A stretch of 64,000 nt of DNA from Deltaproteobacteria bacterium (GCA_013151635.1 JAADHV010000001.1:62001-126000), one strand, 5' to 3'. Counted from the stretch's first letter, positions 16,247 to 26,250 are shown. A program made the numbers and translations. Notes: generated by a model not told the origin, from the sequence alone.

Positions 16247-17083
16247 TCAGGATAAAAACTTAAGGATCGGATCTTTATGGTGATCCAGGTGCAGCCCGGG
16301 GGCATGACCGCAGTCATGGATGGTGATAACCTTCATTTTGGAGTTGATGGATTCCATCCTTTTTACTATGTCTTGGGTGAGCACATCTGACAAAAGTCCA
16401 TGCAGCAGCATGACCTTGCATTCCACCTGTTTGAATAATTCCCAGAGGTCCATGGCAGGGACGGTTTCATCGGAAATTTGAATAATGTCCGGATCAAAAT
16501 GAACCGTGAGTCTGCCATTGTCCTTTCTGCGCAAAGACCGGCTTGTCATCTGGAACCATTGTTCATCGGTTCTCTCACCCATTACCAGGTATAGTTCTTT
16601 TAAATAGTTTTCGTATTCAATAAATGTATCAAACTCGGGCTGAATTCCTGATACATAATCAATAATTCTCTGCAGGGCATGGTCAGGGATTTCAGGGCCG
16701 ATATCATTGATGACCAGGCGCTGTATCCGATTTGTATATGGCCCGCTTGCCAGGACGATGCCAATGATCCCCCCCATGGATGTACCGATCCAGTCCAGTT
16801 TTTGAACATTGAAATGCTCGCAGATTCCCATGGCAATATTGACATAATTGGGATAGTTGTACTCTTTTGCAGGATCTTTTGCCCACTGGGACAGGCCCCG
16901 CCCAAGGGTATCAGGGCAGAGTACCCTGTATTTTTTTGACAATAAAAGAGCGATGGTTTGAAAATCAAATCCGTTCCTTGCCAGTCCGTGCCAGCAGACA
17001 ATGGTTTTTTCCTGTTCCGGATTATATACTCGTACATGGATACTGCGGTCATTGATTGTTAAAAATTCTGATGTAATTTTCAT
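16247..17083 (-). CDS. Alpha/beta-fold hydrolase
   Basis: A 278-residue alpha/beta hydrolase. The oxyanion segment CWHGLARNG is near residue 30. The nucleophile elbow GTSMGG carries Ser near 103. The C-terminal HGLLSD region and the Cys-Gly-His of CGHAPG supply the candidate acid and base. It lies 22 bases after livM of the second LIV set on the same strand, so it is probably the last gene of that transport operon. It may hydrolyse an ester, lactone or thioester of the imported compound. The substrate is not visible from sequence. Confidence 0.82.
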   Translation of the reverse strand: MKITSEFLTINDRSIHVRVYNPEQEKTIVCWHGLARNGFDFQTIALLLSKKYRVLCPDTLGRGLSQWAKDPAKEYNYPNYVNIAMGICEHFNVQKLDWIGTSMGGIIGIVLASGPYTNRIQRLVINDIGPEIPDHALQRIIDYVSGIQPEFDTFIEYENYLKELYLVMGERTDEQWFQMTSRSLRRKDNGRLTVHFDPDIIQISDETVPAMDLWELFKQVECKVMLLHGLLSDVLTQDIVKRMESINSKMKVITIHDCGHAPGLHLDHHKDPILKFLS

Positions 17084-17105
17084 GACATATCCTTAAACTA
17101 CCGGT

Positions 17106-18209
17106 TTATTTCATTTGCTGTTTCCGGTCCAGGATGGAACGGATGGTCCCGATAACCCCTTTGGGGAAAAATATGACCACCAGGACAAAGAGGATGCCAA
17201 AATAAAGCTGCCACCTGTCTGCCATGTTCCGGACAATGATATTTTCCGGGGCCAGAGAGGCAATGGACTTTAAAAGTCCGGGCAGCCAGTTCTCGGTGAT
17301 AATAAGAAATGCAGAACCGATCATGCTGCCGTAAAGGGTTCCCATGCCCCCGATTAACACCATGAGCAGGATGTTAACCATAATGGCGGTATGAAATACT
17401 GAATCCGGATTGACATAACAGAGCCACATGGAAAACAGGATGCCGCCCAGGGATGCGACACAAGAGCTGAACACGATTGAGTAGATCTGATATCCGAATG
17501 TTTTATACCCTAAGGCAACAGCTCTTGGCTCATTTTCCCGGATGGATTTTAAGACCCTTCCCAAAGGAGATCTGATAAAACGCAGCAGCCCTGCAAACAG
17601 GAGAATGGTACAAACAAGGATCAGGTAGTAGACAATGAGACGTCCGTTAATCCTGGTATTGAACAGGGTTCCCAAGGACTGGTTGAAATTGAATATGGAA
17701 GGCAGGACAAAGGATATCCCGTCCTCCCCGCCGGTAAGGCTGGTCCATTGTATCCCCAGGATATGGGCAAACTCGGCCAGGGCCAGGGTCAGCATGGCAA
17801 AGAATATGGCTTTTACCCGTAATGAGAAAAAGGAAATCACCAGCGACAGTCCAATGCTGATCACAAGGGAAACAATGATGGCAAAAATGATATGATACCA
17901 CGCAGGAGCTGAAGTATGGTAAAGTATCAGGGCAACACAATATGCCCCGATGCCGAAAAACATGCCATGGGCAAAAGAGAGTATGCCGGTATATCCTAAA
18001 AGAAGATCAAACGATGCCACCACTATGGTAAAAATCATTATTTTGGCCATCACATCCATGAGCCTGAAGGACGGAAAAATAAAGGGCATCACTGCAAATA
18101 TGACAATGACTCCTGCCTGGAGATAAACTATGGGGTTGTTAACCATTGCTTTTGTGTTTGATTTGTTTTGCTCTTCTAATGTCAATCTCTTTGTCATGCT
18201 GATATCCAT
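17106..18209 (-). CDS. livM: LIV-type ABC transporter permease, LivM type (set 2)
   Basis: A 367-residue membrane permease. The LivM domain begins with YTGILSFAHGMFFGIGAY near residue 70. The coupling loop is GRVLKSIRENEPRAVALG near 225, and MLVLIGGMGTLYG follows. A hydrophilic N-terminus of about 25 residues precedes the first helix. It lies three bases after livH and 22 bases before the hydrolase gene. It forms the channel with LivH of this set. Confidence 0.88.
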   Translation of the reverse strand: MDISMTKRLTLEEQNKSNTKAMVNNPIVYLQAGVIVIFAVMPFIFPSFRLMDVMAKIMIFTIVVASFDLLLGYTGILSFAHGMFFGIGAYCVALILYHTSAPAWYHIIFAIIVSLVISIGLSLVISFFSLRVKAIFFAMLTLALAEFAHILGIQWTSLTGGEDGISFVLPSIFNFNQSLGTLFNTRINGRLIVYYLILVCTILLFAGLLRFIRSPLGRVLKSIRENEPRAVALGYKTFGYQIYSIVFSSCVASLGGILFSMWLCYVNPDSVFHTAIMVNILLMVLIGGMGTLYGSMIGSAFLIITENWLPGLLKSIASLAPENIIVRNMADRWQLYFGILFVLVVIFFPKGVIGTIRSILDRKQQMK

Positions 18210-18212
18210 AAC

Positions 18213-19223
18213 CTAATCTTTCCCGAAAAGCCCTTTTGGGCGGATTAAAAGAATAATTGCCATAATCATGAAATTGACACCAAGGGCCATTTTGGGAACA
18301 AGAAACGCCACATAATTAAATGAAAGACCGACAATGATGGCCCCGATAAAACTTCCTGTTACAGAGCCCATCCCGCCGATAATCACAACAATGAGGGCAA
18401 AAATAAGAAACTGGTCCCCCATTCCGGGATCAACCGACTGGTTGAAAATGGCCATCATGGTTCCTCCAATAGCGGCAAGGCCGGCACCTGCAGCAAAGAT
18501 CAAAGTGAAGATGCGGCTGATATTGTATCCGGTTGTTTTTACGATTTCCCGGTTTTCAACCCCGGCACGGACAATAATTCCGATTTTTGTTTTCTTGAGG
18601 AAAAACTGGAGCACTGCAAATACGCCAACACCCAGGATGATGGTAATGATCCTGAAATATTCTATAAATACCCCATAAAGTATGAAACTGTCCTGAAACC
18701 CCATTGGAACAGGGACCACTTCGTCATTGACCCCCCATATGATTTTAAGAATTTCCACGATGACAAACGAGACCCCGACCGTCACCAGAAGCTGCATCAG
18801 ATGGTCTCCATATACTTTTTTAATCACTAGTTTCTCCGTAACAATACCCAGGAGTGCGCCCACACCGGCTGCTGCACAAAGGGCAGCAACCAGATAAAAA
18901 AGGCTGCTGGATAAAGATGCGGTCTCTATCCAGCCAAGGGAATTAAAAAAGTTAAGGACCGTGTATCCGGCATAGGCACCAAACGCAAAAAATGCCCCAT
19001 GGGCAAGGTTAAGCACATCCAGGAGGCCGAAAATCAGCGTCAGGCCCGAAGCAATCAGGAAAATAAGCATGCCAAGGGAAATGCCTGCAATTGTGAGTGT
19101 TAAATAGGTTGTAAGATCCATCCATATCAGCGGAAGCAGGAACAGGCCAATGCCGATGATCCGGTTAAGACCTGTTTTCATGAGTTTGCGGTCTGTGTTG
19201 AAAGCAATTGTTTGAGTTGTCAT
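18213..19223 (-). CDS. livH: LIV-type ABC transporter permease, LivH type (set 2)
   Basis: A 336-residue polytopic permease with LivH motifs LTLIFGLLDVLNLAHG near residue 65 and the coupling loop GIIVRAGVENREIVKTTG near 215. ALIVVIIGGMGSVTGS follows in the last third. The gene order in this set (livK-livG-livF-livH-livM) differs from set 1, where livK comes last. The 25-base gap to livF and the four-base gap to livM indicate one transcript. Confidence 0.88.
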   Translation of the reverse strand: MTTQTIAFNTDRKLMKTGLNRIIGIGLFLLPLIWMDLTTYLTLTIAGISLGMLIFLIASGLTLIFGLLDVLNLAHGAFFAFGAYAGYTVLNFFNSLGWIETASLSSSLFYLVAALCAAAGVGALLGIVTEKLVIKKVYGDHLMQLLVTVGVSFVIVEILKIIWGVNDEVVPVPMGFQDSFILYGVFIEYFRIITIILGVGVFAVLQFFLKKTKIGIIVRAGVENREIVKTTGYNISRIFTLIFAAGAGLAAIGGTMMAIFNQSVDPGMGDQFLIFALIVVIIGGMGSVTGSFIGAIIVGLSFNYVAFLVPKMALGVNFMIMAIILLIRPKGLFGKD

Positions 19224-19248
19224 TGTGCCTCCGAATTTTGGTCTTTTA

Positions 19249-19959
19249 TCAAATCCCGAGATAATTTTTCATCATTGTTTTATCCAGGGCCAGATCCTGG
19301 ATCAGACCGTGAAATACCACCTGGCCGTCATCCAGGATAAAGCAGTCCGACCCCACCTGGCGTGCCAGGTTGAAATTTTGCTCCACAAGGATTACCTTTG
19401 TCTTGTCCTTGATTCGTAAAAGCGATTCTCCCAGCTGATCCACGACAATGGGGGCAAGCCCCTTTGACGGCTCGTCAATGAGAAGAAGGGCATGATCACA
19501 GACAAAAACCCGTGCAATGGCCAGCATCTGTCTTTGTCCGCCTGATAAAAGCCCTGCTTTTGTTTTCCAGAATTTTTTCAGGGCAGGGAAAAGTTCCAGG
19601 ACTTCATTCAAATTTTCATGGGTTTTTTCGTTTTCCTCAATCATGGAAAGACGAAAATTTTCCTCCACCGTGAGATTGAAGAGTACAGCCCTGTCTTCAG
19701 GAACAAACCCCATGCCCATTCGTGCAATTTCATGGGTTTTTTTATTTTCAATTGCCTTGCCCTTAAAGTTTATCCGGCCTGTTGACGCAGGTGTCAATCC
19801 CATGATTGTCCTTAAGGTGGTTGATTTGCCGGCACCATTTCTTCCAAGAAGGATGGTTGCGCCGCCTTTGGCTTTCATATTAAGAGAGATGCCCTGGAGT
19901 ATGTGATGCTGGCCGATATGTGTATGAACCTTGTCAAGGGACAGGATCGGATCATTCAT
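19249..19959 (-). CDS. livF: LIV-type ABC transporter ATP-binding protein, LivF type (set 2)
   Basis: A 236-residue ATPase with Walker A LGRNGAGKS near residue 38 (Arg in place of the usual Pro), signature LSGGQRQML and Walker B LLLIDEPSKGLAP. The C-terminal VVFHGLIQDL region matches LivF length and style. Its start overlaps the end of livG by eight bases. It supplies ATP-driven force for the second LIV system. Confidence 0.88.
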   Translation of the reverse strand: MNDPILSLDKVHTHIGQHHILQGISLNMKAKGGATILLGRNGAGKSTTLRTIMGLTPASTGRINFKGKAIENKKTHEIARMGMGFVPEDRAVLFNLTVEENFRLSMIEENEKTHENLNEVLELFPALKKFWKTKAGLLSGGQRQMLAIARVFVCDHALLLIDEPSKGLAPIVVDQLGESLLRIKDKTKVILVEQNFNLARQVGSDCFILDDGQVVFHGLIQDLALDKTMMKNYLGI

Positions 19960-20731
19960 TTTTCACACCTCCTCCCAGGTAGGCTTCAAGCACTTTTTCA
20001 TTGTTTGAAACAGCGTCCGGCGTATCATCGCAGATGATACGGCCTTCTTTAAGTACGGCAATGGAATCAGACAAGGCCATGATCATATCAAACTTATGCT
20101 CGACCAGTAGAATGGTCCTGTTTTTCAGGGACTTGATTTCCCGGATGAGCTCAAGAATGGCAGGCACATCCTCAAGGCTCATGCCTGCAGTAGGTTCATC
20201 AAGAAGCAGGACTTCAGGATCAAGGGCCAGGAGGATGGCAATTTCAAGTTTCCGCTGCTCCCCATGGGTGAGAAGATTTGCCCGGGACAAATACTTGTCA
20301 TGGAGCAGCACCTGTTTGAGAAGTTCATAGGCTTTTTCTTCAAGTTCCGGATAGTCTTTATAATGTTTCCAGAAAACCATGCCGATGTTTTCTTTAGCCT
20401 GGAGCGCCAGCCGGACATTTTCCAATACCGTGAGGCTCGGGAAAATATTGGTAAGCTGGAATGACCTGCCGATGCCTAAATTTGTCCGTTTGGCTACCCC
20501 CATTTTTGTGATGTCTTTGCCGTTGAACAGAACCTGTCCTGCTGTCGGCGCATATTGTCCGGAAATAAGGTTGAACAATGTGGTTTTACCGGCCCCGTTG
20601 GGGCCGATAATGGATTTAAGGCAGAAGGGTTCAACCTTGAGATTCAGGCTGTTGACAGCAATATGGCCGCCAAAGCATATGGTAAGATCACGGGTTTCTA
20701 TTACAGGTGCTTGACTCATAAAAGGCTCCAA
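19952..20731 (-). CDS. livG: LIV-type ABC transporter ATP-binding protein, LivG type (set 2)
   Basis: A 259-residue ATPase with Walker A GPNGAGKTT near residue 41, the LivG insertion region GIGRSFQLTNIFPSLTV, the signature THGEQRKLE (a known LivG variant of LSGGQ) and Walker B VLLLDEPTAGMS. It starts directly after the livK stop and overlaps livF. Unlike set 1, the gene is intact. Confidence 0.88.
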   Translation of the reverse strand: MEPFMSQAPVIETRDLTICFGGHIAVNSLNLKVEPFCLKSIIGPNGAGKTTLFNLISGQYAPTAGQVLFNGKDITKMGVAKRTNLGIGRSFQLTNIFPSLTVLENVRLALQAKENIGMVFWKHYKDYPELEEKAYELLKQVLLHDKYLSRANLLTHGEQRKLEIAILLALDPEVLLLDEPTAGMSLEDVPAILELIREIKSLKNRTILLVEHKFDMIMALSDSIAVLKEGRIICDDTPDAVSNNEKVLEAYLGGGVKNE

Positions 20732-21934
20732 TTAGTTGCGCGTGTTCCTGATGGGGATGTTCATGTCCTTGTATGAAATCACTTTGGTGACTTCAGGTAT
20801 TCCCCATGCAATACCTTTACGGGTTGTGATTTTAAAGGCATACATATCCTGGAGAGCCTGGTGGTCTTCCTTCCTGAATACCATTTCCCCCTTGGGAGTT
20901 TGAAAATGCATGCCTTCCATGGTCTGGATCAGAGTTTCGGTGTCTGTTGTTTTAGCTTCTTTTAAAGCTTTGACCACGGCAAGGGCTGCACTCATGCCAC
21001 CGCAGGTAAAAAAGTCAGGCGGTGCGTTAAACCGTTTGAAATGCTCTTTGACAAGCCAGTCGTTGATTTTATTGTTTGGACTCTCATAGTAGTAATAGTT
21101 ACCGCCTTCTGCACCCACGAGGGTTTTATAGGTTTTAAGCACGTCAATGATATTTCCGCCCACAGCCAGCTTGATATTGTATCTTTTGTCCAGCTTCATG
21201 GCATTGAGTTTTGCTGTGGGGTTATTTTTTCCAGCCCAGTAGATGGCAAGATATTTTTTGCCTTTAACCTTGCTCATGGCTTTAATGATTCTCTGGGCCG
21301 GTGCGGTAAAATCAACCGTATTAAGCGGCATGTATTCTTCGTGGACAACCTTTGCGCCCGTGGCTTTCAAGGCTTCTTTGGCCGTGGCCACACCATCCCG
21401 GCCAAATGTATAGTCCTGGGCAATATAAGCCACGTTCACGCCCGGACCCCCAATGGCTGTTGCCCCTGCAATGGCATCCTGAGAAGAGTTCCTGCCGGTC
21501 CTGAATATATACCTGTTCCAGGCTTTCCCGGTGATGGAGTCAGCCACCGCAGGTTCAACAATAAGGATTTTCTTGAATTCCTTGGCAACCGGAAGACAGG
21601 CCATGGCAACTGCTGAAGACACAGGCCCCACTGCAAGATCCACCTTGTCATCCTGAAAGGCCGCGGTTAAAAGCTGTTTCCCCATATCCGGTTTCATATG
21701 GGTGTCTTTGACAATGACTTCAATGGGTCTTCCAAGAACCCTGAACGTACCATGGGTCGCATACTCAAGCCCGAGCTTGAACCCTTCAACAGATTGCTTG
21801 GCATAGGCTTCATATGGACCTGTCAGACAGACAAGCTGGGCTACTTTAATAGGTTGTTCAGCCCTGAGAGGGGATGCCAGGGCAAGGATCATCAGAAACA
21901 GGCCTGCCATTTTTAAAAATTGTTTTTTTCCCAC
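20732..21934 (-). CDS. livK: LIV-type ABC transporter substrate-binding protein (set 2)
   Basis: A 400-residue periplasmic receptor with a signal peptide (about residues 1-25, ending in LRA). The mature part begins QPIKVAQLVCLTGPYEAYAKQ. It starts with GTG after a strong AAAGGAGG site. The family covers amino acids, amides, urea and aromatic acids. It heads the second LIV gene set and lies downstream of the TRAP transporter genes. The 136 bases before it hold only a 15-codon frame (22007-22054) of doubtful meaning, so it may be read from the TRAP operon or from a promoter I cannot define. Confidence 0.86.
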   Translation of the reverse strand: MGKKQFLKMAGLFLMILALASPLRAEQPIKVAQLVCLTGPYEAYAKQSVEGFKLGLEYATHGTFRVLGRPIEVIVKDTHMKPDMGKQLLTAAFQDDKVDLAVGPVSSAVAMACLPVAKEFKKILIVEPAVADSITGKAWNRYIFRTGRNSSQDAIAGATAIGGPGVNVAYIAQDYTFGRDGVATAKEALKATGAKVVHEEYMPLNTVDFTAPAQRIIKAMSKVKGKKYLAIYWAGKNNPTAKLNAMKLDKRYNIKLAVGGNIIDVLKTYKTLVGAEGGNYYYYESPNNKINDWLVKEHFKRFNAPPDFFTCGGMSAALAVVKALKEAKTTDTETLIQTMEGMHFQTPKGEMVFRKEDHQALQDMYAFKITTRKGIAWGIPEVTKVISYKDMNIPIRNTRN

Positions 21935-22070
21935 TTTGTGCCTCCTTTGTTTTAAATGAATATATAAATGTTCTTTTTAATAAAATCATTAATTATTCTA
22001 AAATCGTCATCTATCAATAACCACCCTGCCGTCTCCCTGATCAATTCTTTCCATTGCCTGTTCCTTATAA

Positions 22071-23456
22071 CTATTTATAAACTAAGGCTGGCAGCCATGT
22101 CACAAGCTCCGGCCAGATTGCAATGATTAAAAGACCTGTAAGCTGTAGAATAATAAAGGGTACCACTCCTTTATAGATATCAATCAATTGGATTTCAGGG
22201 GGGCAGACACCCTTTAGATAAAAGAGCGCAAAGCCTACCGGCGGCGTTAAAAACGATGTCTGCAGGGTAACAGCCATCAGGATCACAAACCAGAGAAGTT
22301 CCGGATTCGATACCACACCAAACCCGTTGATATTAAATCCCAGGGTTGAAATGACCGGAGCAATCAGGGGCAGGATGATCAGCGTGATTTCAATCCAGTC
22401 CAGGAAAAATCCAAGCAAGAAGACACAACCAAGGACTATGGCTAAAATCCCGTGAGGCCCGAAGGGTATCCCGGTCAGGATCCTTTCAATGAATTCATCC
22501 CCTCCAAGGCATCTTAAAACCAGTGCAAATGTTGTTGCACCAAGAAAAATTGCAAATATATAGGCAGTGGTGTTGAAACAGCCTTCCATCACATCAACGA
22601 TAACCGATAAATTCAGTTTTTTATTATACCAGGCCAGTATGGTGGCACCAAGCGCTCCAACCCCGCTTGCTTCTGTAGGTGTCGTAATGCCGGCAAAAAT
22701 TGAGCCCAGAACTGCTATGATAAGAATCACCGTGGGCAGTATGGTCTTAAGGACATCAAATAGCATTCGCCATTCAATTGGCCGCCTGTTCTGGGGAATT
22801 GGCGCGGTATCCGGTTTCAGAAAACTGGAAATAAGAATATACATGATATATAAAAATCCCAGCAGCACTCCGGGGATCACGGCACCCATAAAAAGATCCC
22901 CTACTGAAAGTCCCAACTGATCTGCCATGATGACCAGCATGATGCTCGGCGGGATAAGTATTCCCAGTGTTCCGGCGCTGGCAATGGTTCCAAGGGCCAG
23001 TGTTTTTGAGTATCCCTGTTTCATCATGGCAGGAAGAGATAACAGGCCGAGCAGGACCACGGAGGCCCCGATAATTCCGGTGGATGCGGCAAGAACAATC
23101 CCTATGAGGGTTACGGTCACGGCAAGCCCGCCATGAATTTTCCCGAAAAGCTCCTGTATTGATTCCATCATCCTTTCGGCAACACCGGATTTGTCAAGCA
23201 TCAGGCCCATGAAAATAAACATGGGCAGGGCCACCAGAACCCAGTTGTCCATGTATTTGAAAATCCGGTTCACTGACATGCCAAGGGTCATATAGTCAAG
23301 TCCTGTCATTGTCCCGAACCATGTGTCAGTTATGGTGGCGATAAGGGTAAAAAGGACTGCAACACCACCCATAACCCATGCAACAGGAAAGCCTGTAAAC
23401 AAAAGGCCTATAAAAGTCAAAAACATTGCTATGACAAAATAATCACCTGTTTCCAT
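22071..23456 (-). CDS. dctM: TRAP transporter large permease, DctM type
   Basis: A 461-residue protein with about twelve hydrophobic segments. DctM/ion-transporter family motifs include GFPVAWVMGG near residue 22, ILIPPSIMLVIMADQ near 175 and the ITTPTEASGVGALGA segment near 260. It is the sodium-coupled channel of a tripartite ATP-independent periplasmic transporter. It overlaps the end of dctQ by 14 bases. The mannitol/chloroaromatic subgroup is suggested by the partner receptor. Confidence 0.9.
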   Translation of the reverse strand: METGDYFVIAMFLTFIGLLFTGFPVAWVMGGVAVLFTLIATITDTWFGTMTGLDYMTLGMSVNRIFKYMDNWVLVALPMFIFMGLMLDKSGVAERMMESIQELFGKIHGGLAVTVTLIGIVLAASTGIIGASVVLLGLLSLPAMMKQGYSKTLALGTIASAGTLGILIPPSIMLVIMADQLGLSVGDLFMGAVIPGVLLGFLYIMYILISSFLKPDTAPIPQNRRPIEWRMLFDVLKTILPTVILIIAVLGSIFAGITTPTEASGVGALGATILAWYNKKLNLSVIVDVMEGCFNTTAYIFAIFLGATTFALVLRCLGGDEFIERILTGIPFGPHGILAIVLGCVFLLGFFLDWIEITLIILPLIAPVISTLGFNINGFGVVSNPELLWFVILMAVTLQTSFLTPPVGFALFYLKGVCPPEIQLIDIYKGVVPFIILQLTGLLIIAIWPELVTWLPALVYK

Positions 23457-23982
23457 CTGGTATTCCTTCCCGCATGAAGTTGAAAATTCGAACCGCCCGT
23501 GAAATCGCAGCGAGAATCAACAAGGCAAAACTGATAGGGATAACCCCTTTTATCATCCATCTGAACGGGAGCCCTAAAGGTGCGTCAGAACTTTCGTTAA
23601 CCCGGAAGGATTCATGCACAAAATCCAGGCTCTGGTGAAATATAACAAATGCAAATGGCAATAAAAGGAAGACAATTCCAAATAATTCCCATCTGTTTTT
23701 CCATTTCCGGGACATGCGTGCCTGGATGATATCTACCCTGATATGGGAATCCGTAACCATTGCATAGGAAGCACCGATCATAATTCCAAGGCCGTAAAGA
23801 TGCCATTGCAGTTCCTCGAAAATCACCATGCCGTGGCTGAACCCATACCTTAATACGACCTGAAGAATAATGACCAGTACCAGTATGCCGTTGCCCCACA
23901 TGACAATATGCCCGATACCTTTGATAAAATTATCTGCTGCATCACATAATCTGATCGATAATTTCTGGATTTTTTGTGCCAT
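23443..23982 (-). CDS. dctQ: TRAP transporter small permease, DctQ type
   Basis: A 179-residue membrane protein with four predicted helices and the DctQ core EELQWHLYGLGIMIGASYAM, followed by a short DSHIRVDI motif near residue 85. It is the accessory subunit that links DctP and DctM. It lies 113 bases after dctP and overlaps dctM, in the usual P-Q-M order. Confidence 0.9.
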   Translation of the reverse strand: MAQKIQKLSIRLCDAADNFIKGIGHIVMWGNGILVLVIILQVVLRYGFSHGMVIFEELQWHLYGLGIMIGASYAMVTDSHIRVDIIQARMSRKWKNRWELFGIVFLLLPFAFVIFHQSLDFVHESFRVNESSDAPLGLPFRWMIKGVIPISFALLILAAISRAVRIFNFMREGIPDGNR

Positions 23983-24095
23983 AAAAACACCTGTAAAAAT
24001 TAGATATGCAAAAATTCATTAAAACTGTGCAGGAAAATTGATTTTTCCTGTACACCCATTCAATCATGGTTGTCTGCATATGAATCCGCCGGGGT

Positions 24096-25172
24096 CTATT
24101 TATCAAGTCCCCTGGGCAGGAAAGCATAATTAACCCATGTTGCATAGTCCTTTCTGAAGGCACTTAAGTCTGTCCATGCTTCCTTGAACATCGGGCTGGT
24201 TGCCGATAATTCATCAGCAACTTCAAACCAGGTCTTTTTAAATGCCGCCAGGATTTCTTTTGAGAAATACTTGTTCTGGACTCCGTGCTTTTTCACATTG
24301 TCCTCCATTACTTTTGCCTGGAGTGATTCTGTATATGCATAAGCATCAATTGTTGCAGCCTTGCAAATGATTTCCATAAGCATTTGCTGGCTTTTGCTCA
24401 TGCTGTTCCAGGTGTTTTTGTTGATAAGGAGTTCAAACAGGGTAGCCTGCTGATGCCATCCCGGGAAATAGTTCAGTTTTGCGATTTTGTAGAACCCAAG
24501 CTTTGTATCAATTGCCGGCATGGAAAATTCTGTTGCGTCAATGGCATTTTTTTCAAGGGCCGGGAAAATTTCACCGCCGGGCAGTAAGCTGACTGAGGCG
24601 CCTAATTTCTGCAGGACCTTGCCGCCAAAGCCGTAATACCTTATTTTCAGTCCTTTGATGTCATCAACCGAATTAATCTCTTTTTTAAACCACCCGCCGG
24701 TTTCAGGAGAAATAATGCCGCATGGGATCACATGAACATTAAAACCCCCATTATCATACATCTTCTGGTATAATTTCAGACCGTTTCCATAATACATCCA
24801 TGCCAGAAATTCGCCGATTTCAGGTCCGAACGGGATAGTTGAAAAGATGGATGCTCCAGGCAGTTTGCCTTCCCAGTACCCTGAGATAGCGTATCCGGCA
24901 TTGACTTTTCCTGTTGATACCGCATCAAGGATTTCAAAGGGGGCCACTAGTTTTCCCGGCTCATAAATTTTCATTTTCAGACTTCCTTTGCTGGCAATAC
25001 CAATCCTTTGGGCCACCCAGGTCGTTGTTGAACCAAGACCCGGCAATGCAGCGGCAAATGTTGTGGGAACCTTTAATAGAATAGGTTTCTCCGCTGCCAG
25101 CAGCGGGTTTGGTGAAAATAACAATACAATAAAAACAAATACCGATAAAATTGTAATAGTTCTTCTTTCCAT
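24096..25172 (-). CDS. dctP: TRAP transporter substrate-binding protein, DctP type
   Basis: A 358-residue periplasmic receptor with a signal peptide (about residues 1-26). The segments DDIKGLKIRYYGFGGKVLQK, LLPGGEIFPALE and AIDATEFSMP near residues 160-215 belong to the subgroup annotated as mannitol/chloroaromatic (2-oxo acid) TRAP receptors. In that subgroup a conserved Arg (here in KIRYYG) binds the ligand carboxylate. An aromatic or 2-oxo acid is therefore a fair guess. It is preceded by the SDR gene at 120 bases and followed by dctQ and dctM. Confidence 0.87.
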   Translation of the reverse strand: MERRTITILSVFVFIVLLFSPNPLLAAEKPILLKVPTTFAAALPGLGSTTTWVAQRIGIASKGSLKMKIYEPGKLVAPFEILDAVSTGKVNAGYAISGYWEGKLPGASIFSTIPFGPEIGEFLAWMYYGNGLKLYQKMYDNGGFNVHVIPCGIISPETGGWFKKEINSVDDIKGLKIRYYGFGGKVLQKLGASVSLLPGGEIFPALEKNAIDATEFSMPAIDTKLGFYKIAKLNYFPGWHQQATLFELLINKNTWNSMSKSQQMLMEIICKAATIDAYAYTESLQAKVMEDNVKKHGVQNKYFSKEILAAFKKTWFEVADELSATSPMFKEAWTDLSAFRKDYATWVNYAFLPRGLDK

Positions 25173-25292
25173 TTTACTCTCCTTTGTTAATTAATTGTAT
25201 ACGTAGAATACGATACGGGTTATGGGTTTTTGGTATTTTAAAAATCTTACTTCAACATAAAGCCTCCCCAATTATGCTGCCGGACTTCAGGT

Positions 25293-26132
25293 TTAGTAGG
25301 TGAGCACAGATCCACCATCAAACAAGAGATCTCCGCCGACAAGGTACCTGGCATGTTGTGAAAAGCCGAAAATGATCAAGTTTGCCACCTCCATGGGGGT
25401 CATCATTTCCTTGATACGGGATTTCCCCATCATGACGTTTTTAATCACGTCTTCTTTGCTTATGGCCCTTTGTTCAGCCTGGGCCTCTATCTGTCTGTCG
25501 GCAAGCGGTGTTTTTACAAATCCTGTGCTAACGGTAAATGATCTGATTTTTCCATTTCCCTCGGCTGAAATCGACTGGGTCAATGCTCTTAGTCCAAACT
25601 TAGTAATATTATAAACCGGCTTGTTCATAGTACAGATATGCCCGTGAATCGAGGACATGTTGGCAATAACCCCATTCTGGTCCGAACTTTTTCTCATATG
25701 TGGGATGACAAGCTTTGATAATAAAAATGGTGCCCTGAGCATCAGTTTCTGCATGAGATCATATTTTTCCATTGGAAAATCTTCAATCGAGTTAACATGT
25801 TGAATCCCGGCGATATTGGCCAGGTATTTAATCTGTCCGAGCTTTGAAGCTTCTTTAACCGAGTTTTGAACATCTGTATCATTACAGAGATCGGTTTTAA
25901 TAAAAACCATCTGCCCTCCCTGGTCCCTGGCGATTTTCTGGGTGGTTTTGCCTTCCTTTTGATTAATATCAAGCCCGACGGTCATGAGCTGGTTTTTAGC
26001 GGCTGCAATTGCAGTAGCCCTGCCTATCCCGGTTCCTGCACCTGTTACAATACAGACATTGGCCGGGTTAAAATTTTTATTTTTAATAATTAATGTTTTT
26101 TTAGAATTGATTTCAGGTTCTCTAATCAACAT
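25293..26132 (-). CDS. Short-chain dehydrogenase, 3-hydroxybutyrate dehydrogenase-like
   Basis: A 279-residue SDR with the NAD-binding TGAGTGIG at residues 30-37 and the NIAGIQH motif typical of 3-hydroxybutyrate dehydrogenases. The catalytic Ser (SSIHG), Tyr and Lys (YNITK) are all present. The C-terminus ends GGDLLFDGG. I chose the ATG at 26132 because AAAGGAGGAAT lies directly before it; an in-frame ATG at 26168 lacks a site. It heads a minus-strand series SDR-dctP-dctQ-dctM and has a sigma-54-type promoter about 100 bases upstream. It may oxidise a hydroxy acid brought in by the TRAP system. Confidence 0.84.
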   Translation of the reverse strand: MLIREPEINSKKTLIIKNKNFNPANVCIVTGAGTGIGRATAIAAAKNQLMTVGLDINQKEGKTTQKIARDQGGQMVFIKTDLCNDTDVQNSVKEASKLGQIKYLANIAGIQHVNSIEDFPMEKYDLMQKLMLRAPFLLSKLVIPHMRKSSDQNGVIANMSSIHGHICTMNKPVYNITKFGLRALTQSISAEGNGKIRSFTVSTGFVKTPLADRQIEAQAEQRAISKEDVIKNVMMGKSRIKEMMTPMEVANLIIFGFSQHARYLVGGDLLFDGGSVLTY

Positions 26133-26233
26133 ATTCCTCCTTTCCAATATCCCTCCGGTATCTCTCAAGGAAGGTTTTTAATTCATAAAATTTTGATCCG
26201 ATCATCCATATTTGATCTTAATAATTTTTTTTG

Positions 26234-26250
26234 AGCAAGTTTCAGGCCAG
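26234..26250 (-). promoter_or_regulatory. Sigma-54 (-24/-12) promoter for the SDR-TRAP genes
   Basis: The minus strand reads CTGGCCTGAAACTTGCT. TGGC (-24) and TTGC (-12) have exactly the canonical spacing. It lies about 100 bases upstream of the SDR start and faces a sigma-54 activator gene 1.4 kb away. The rest of 26251-26470 holds no gene, only one copy of a repeated 12-mer. Confidence 0.65.

Noticed and set aside
22007..22054. A 15-codon minus-strand frame between dctM and livK set 2 with an AAGGA-like site
   Set aside because: Too short and without family or coupling evidence; mentioned only in the livK entry.
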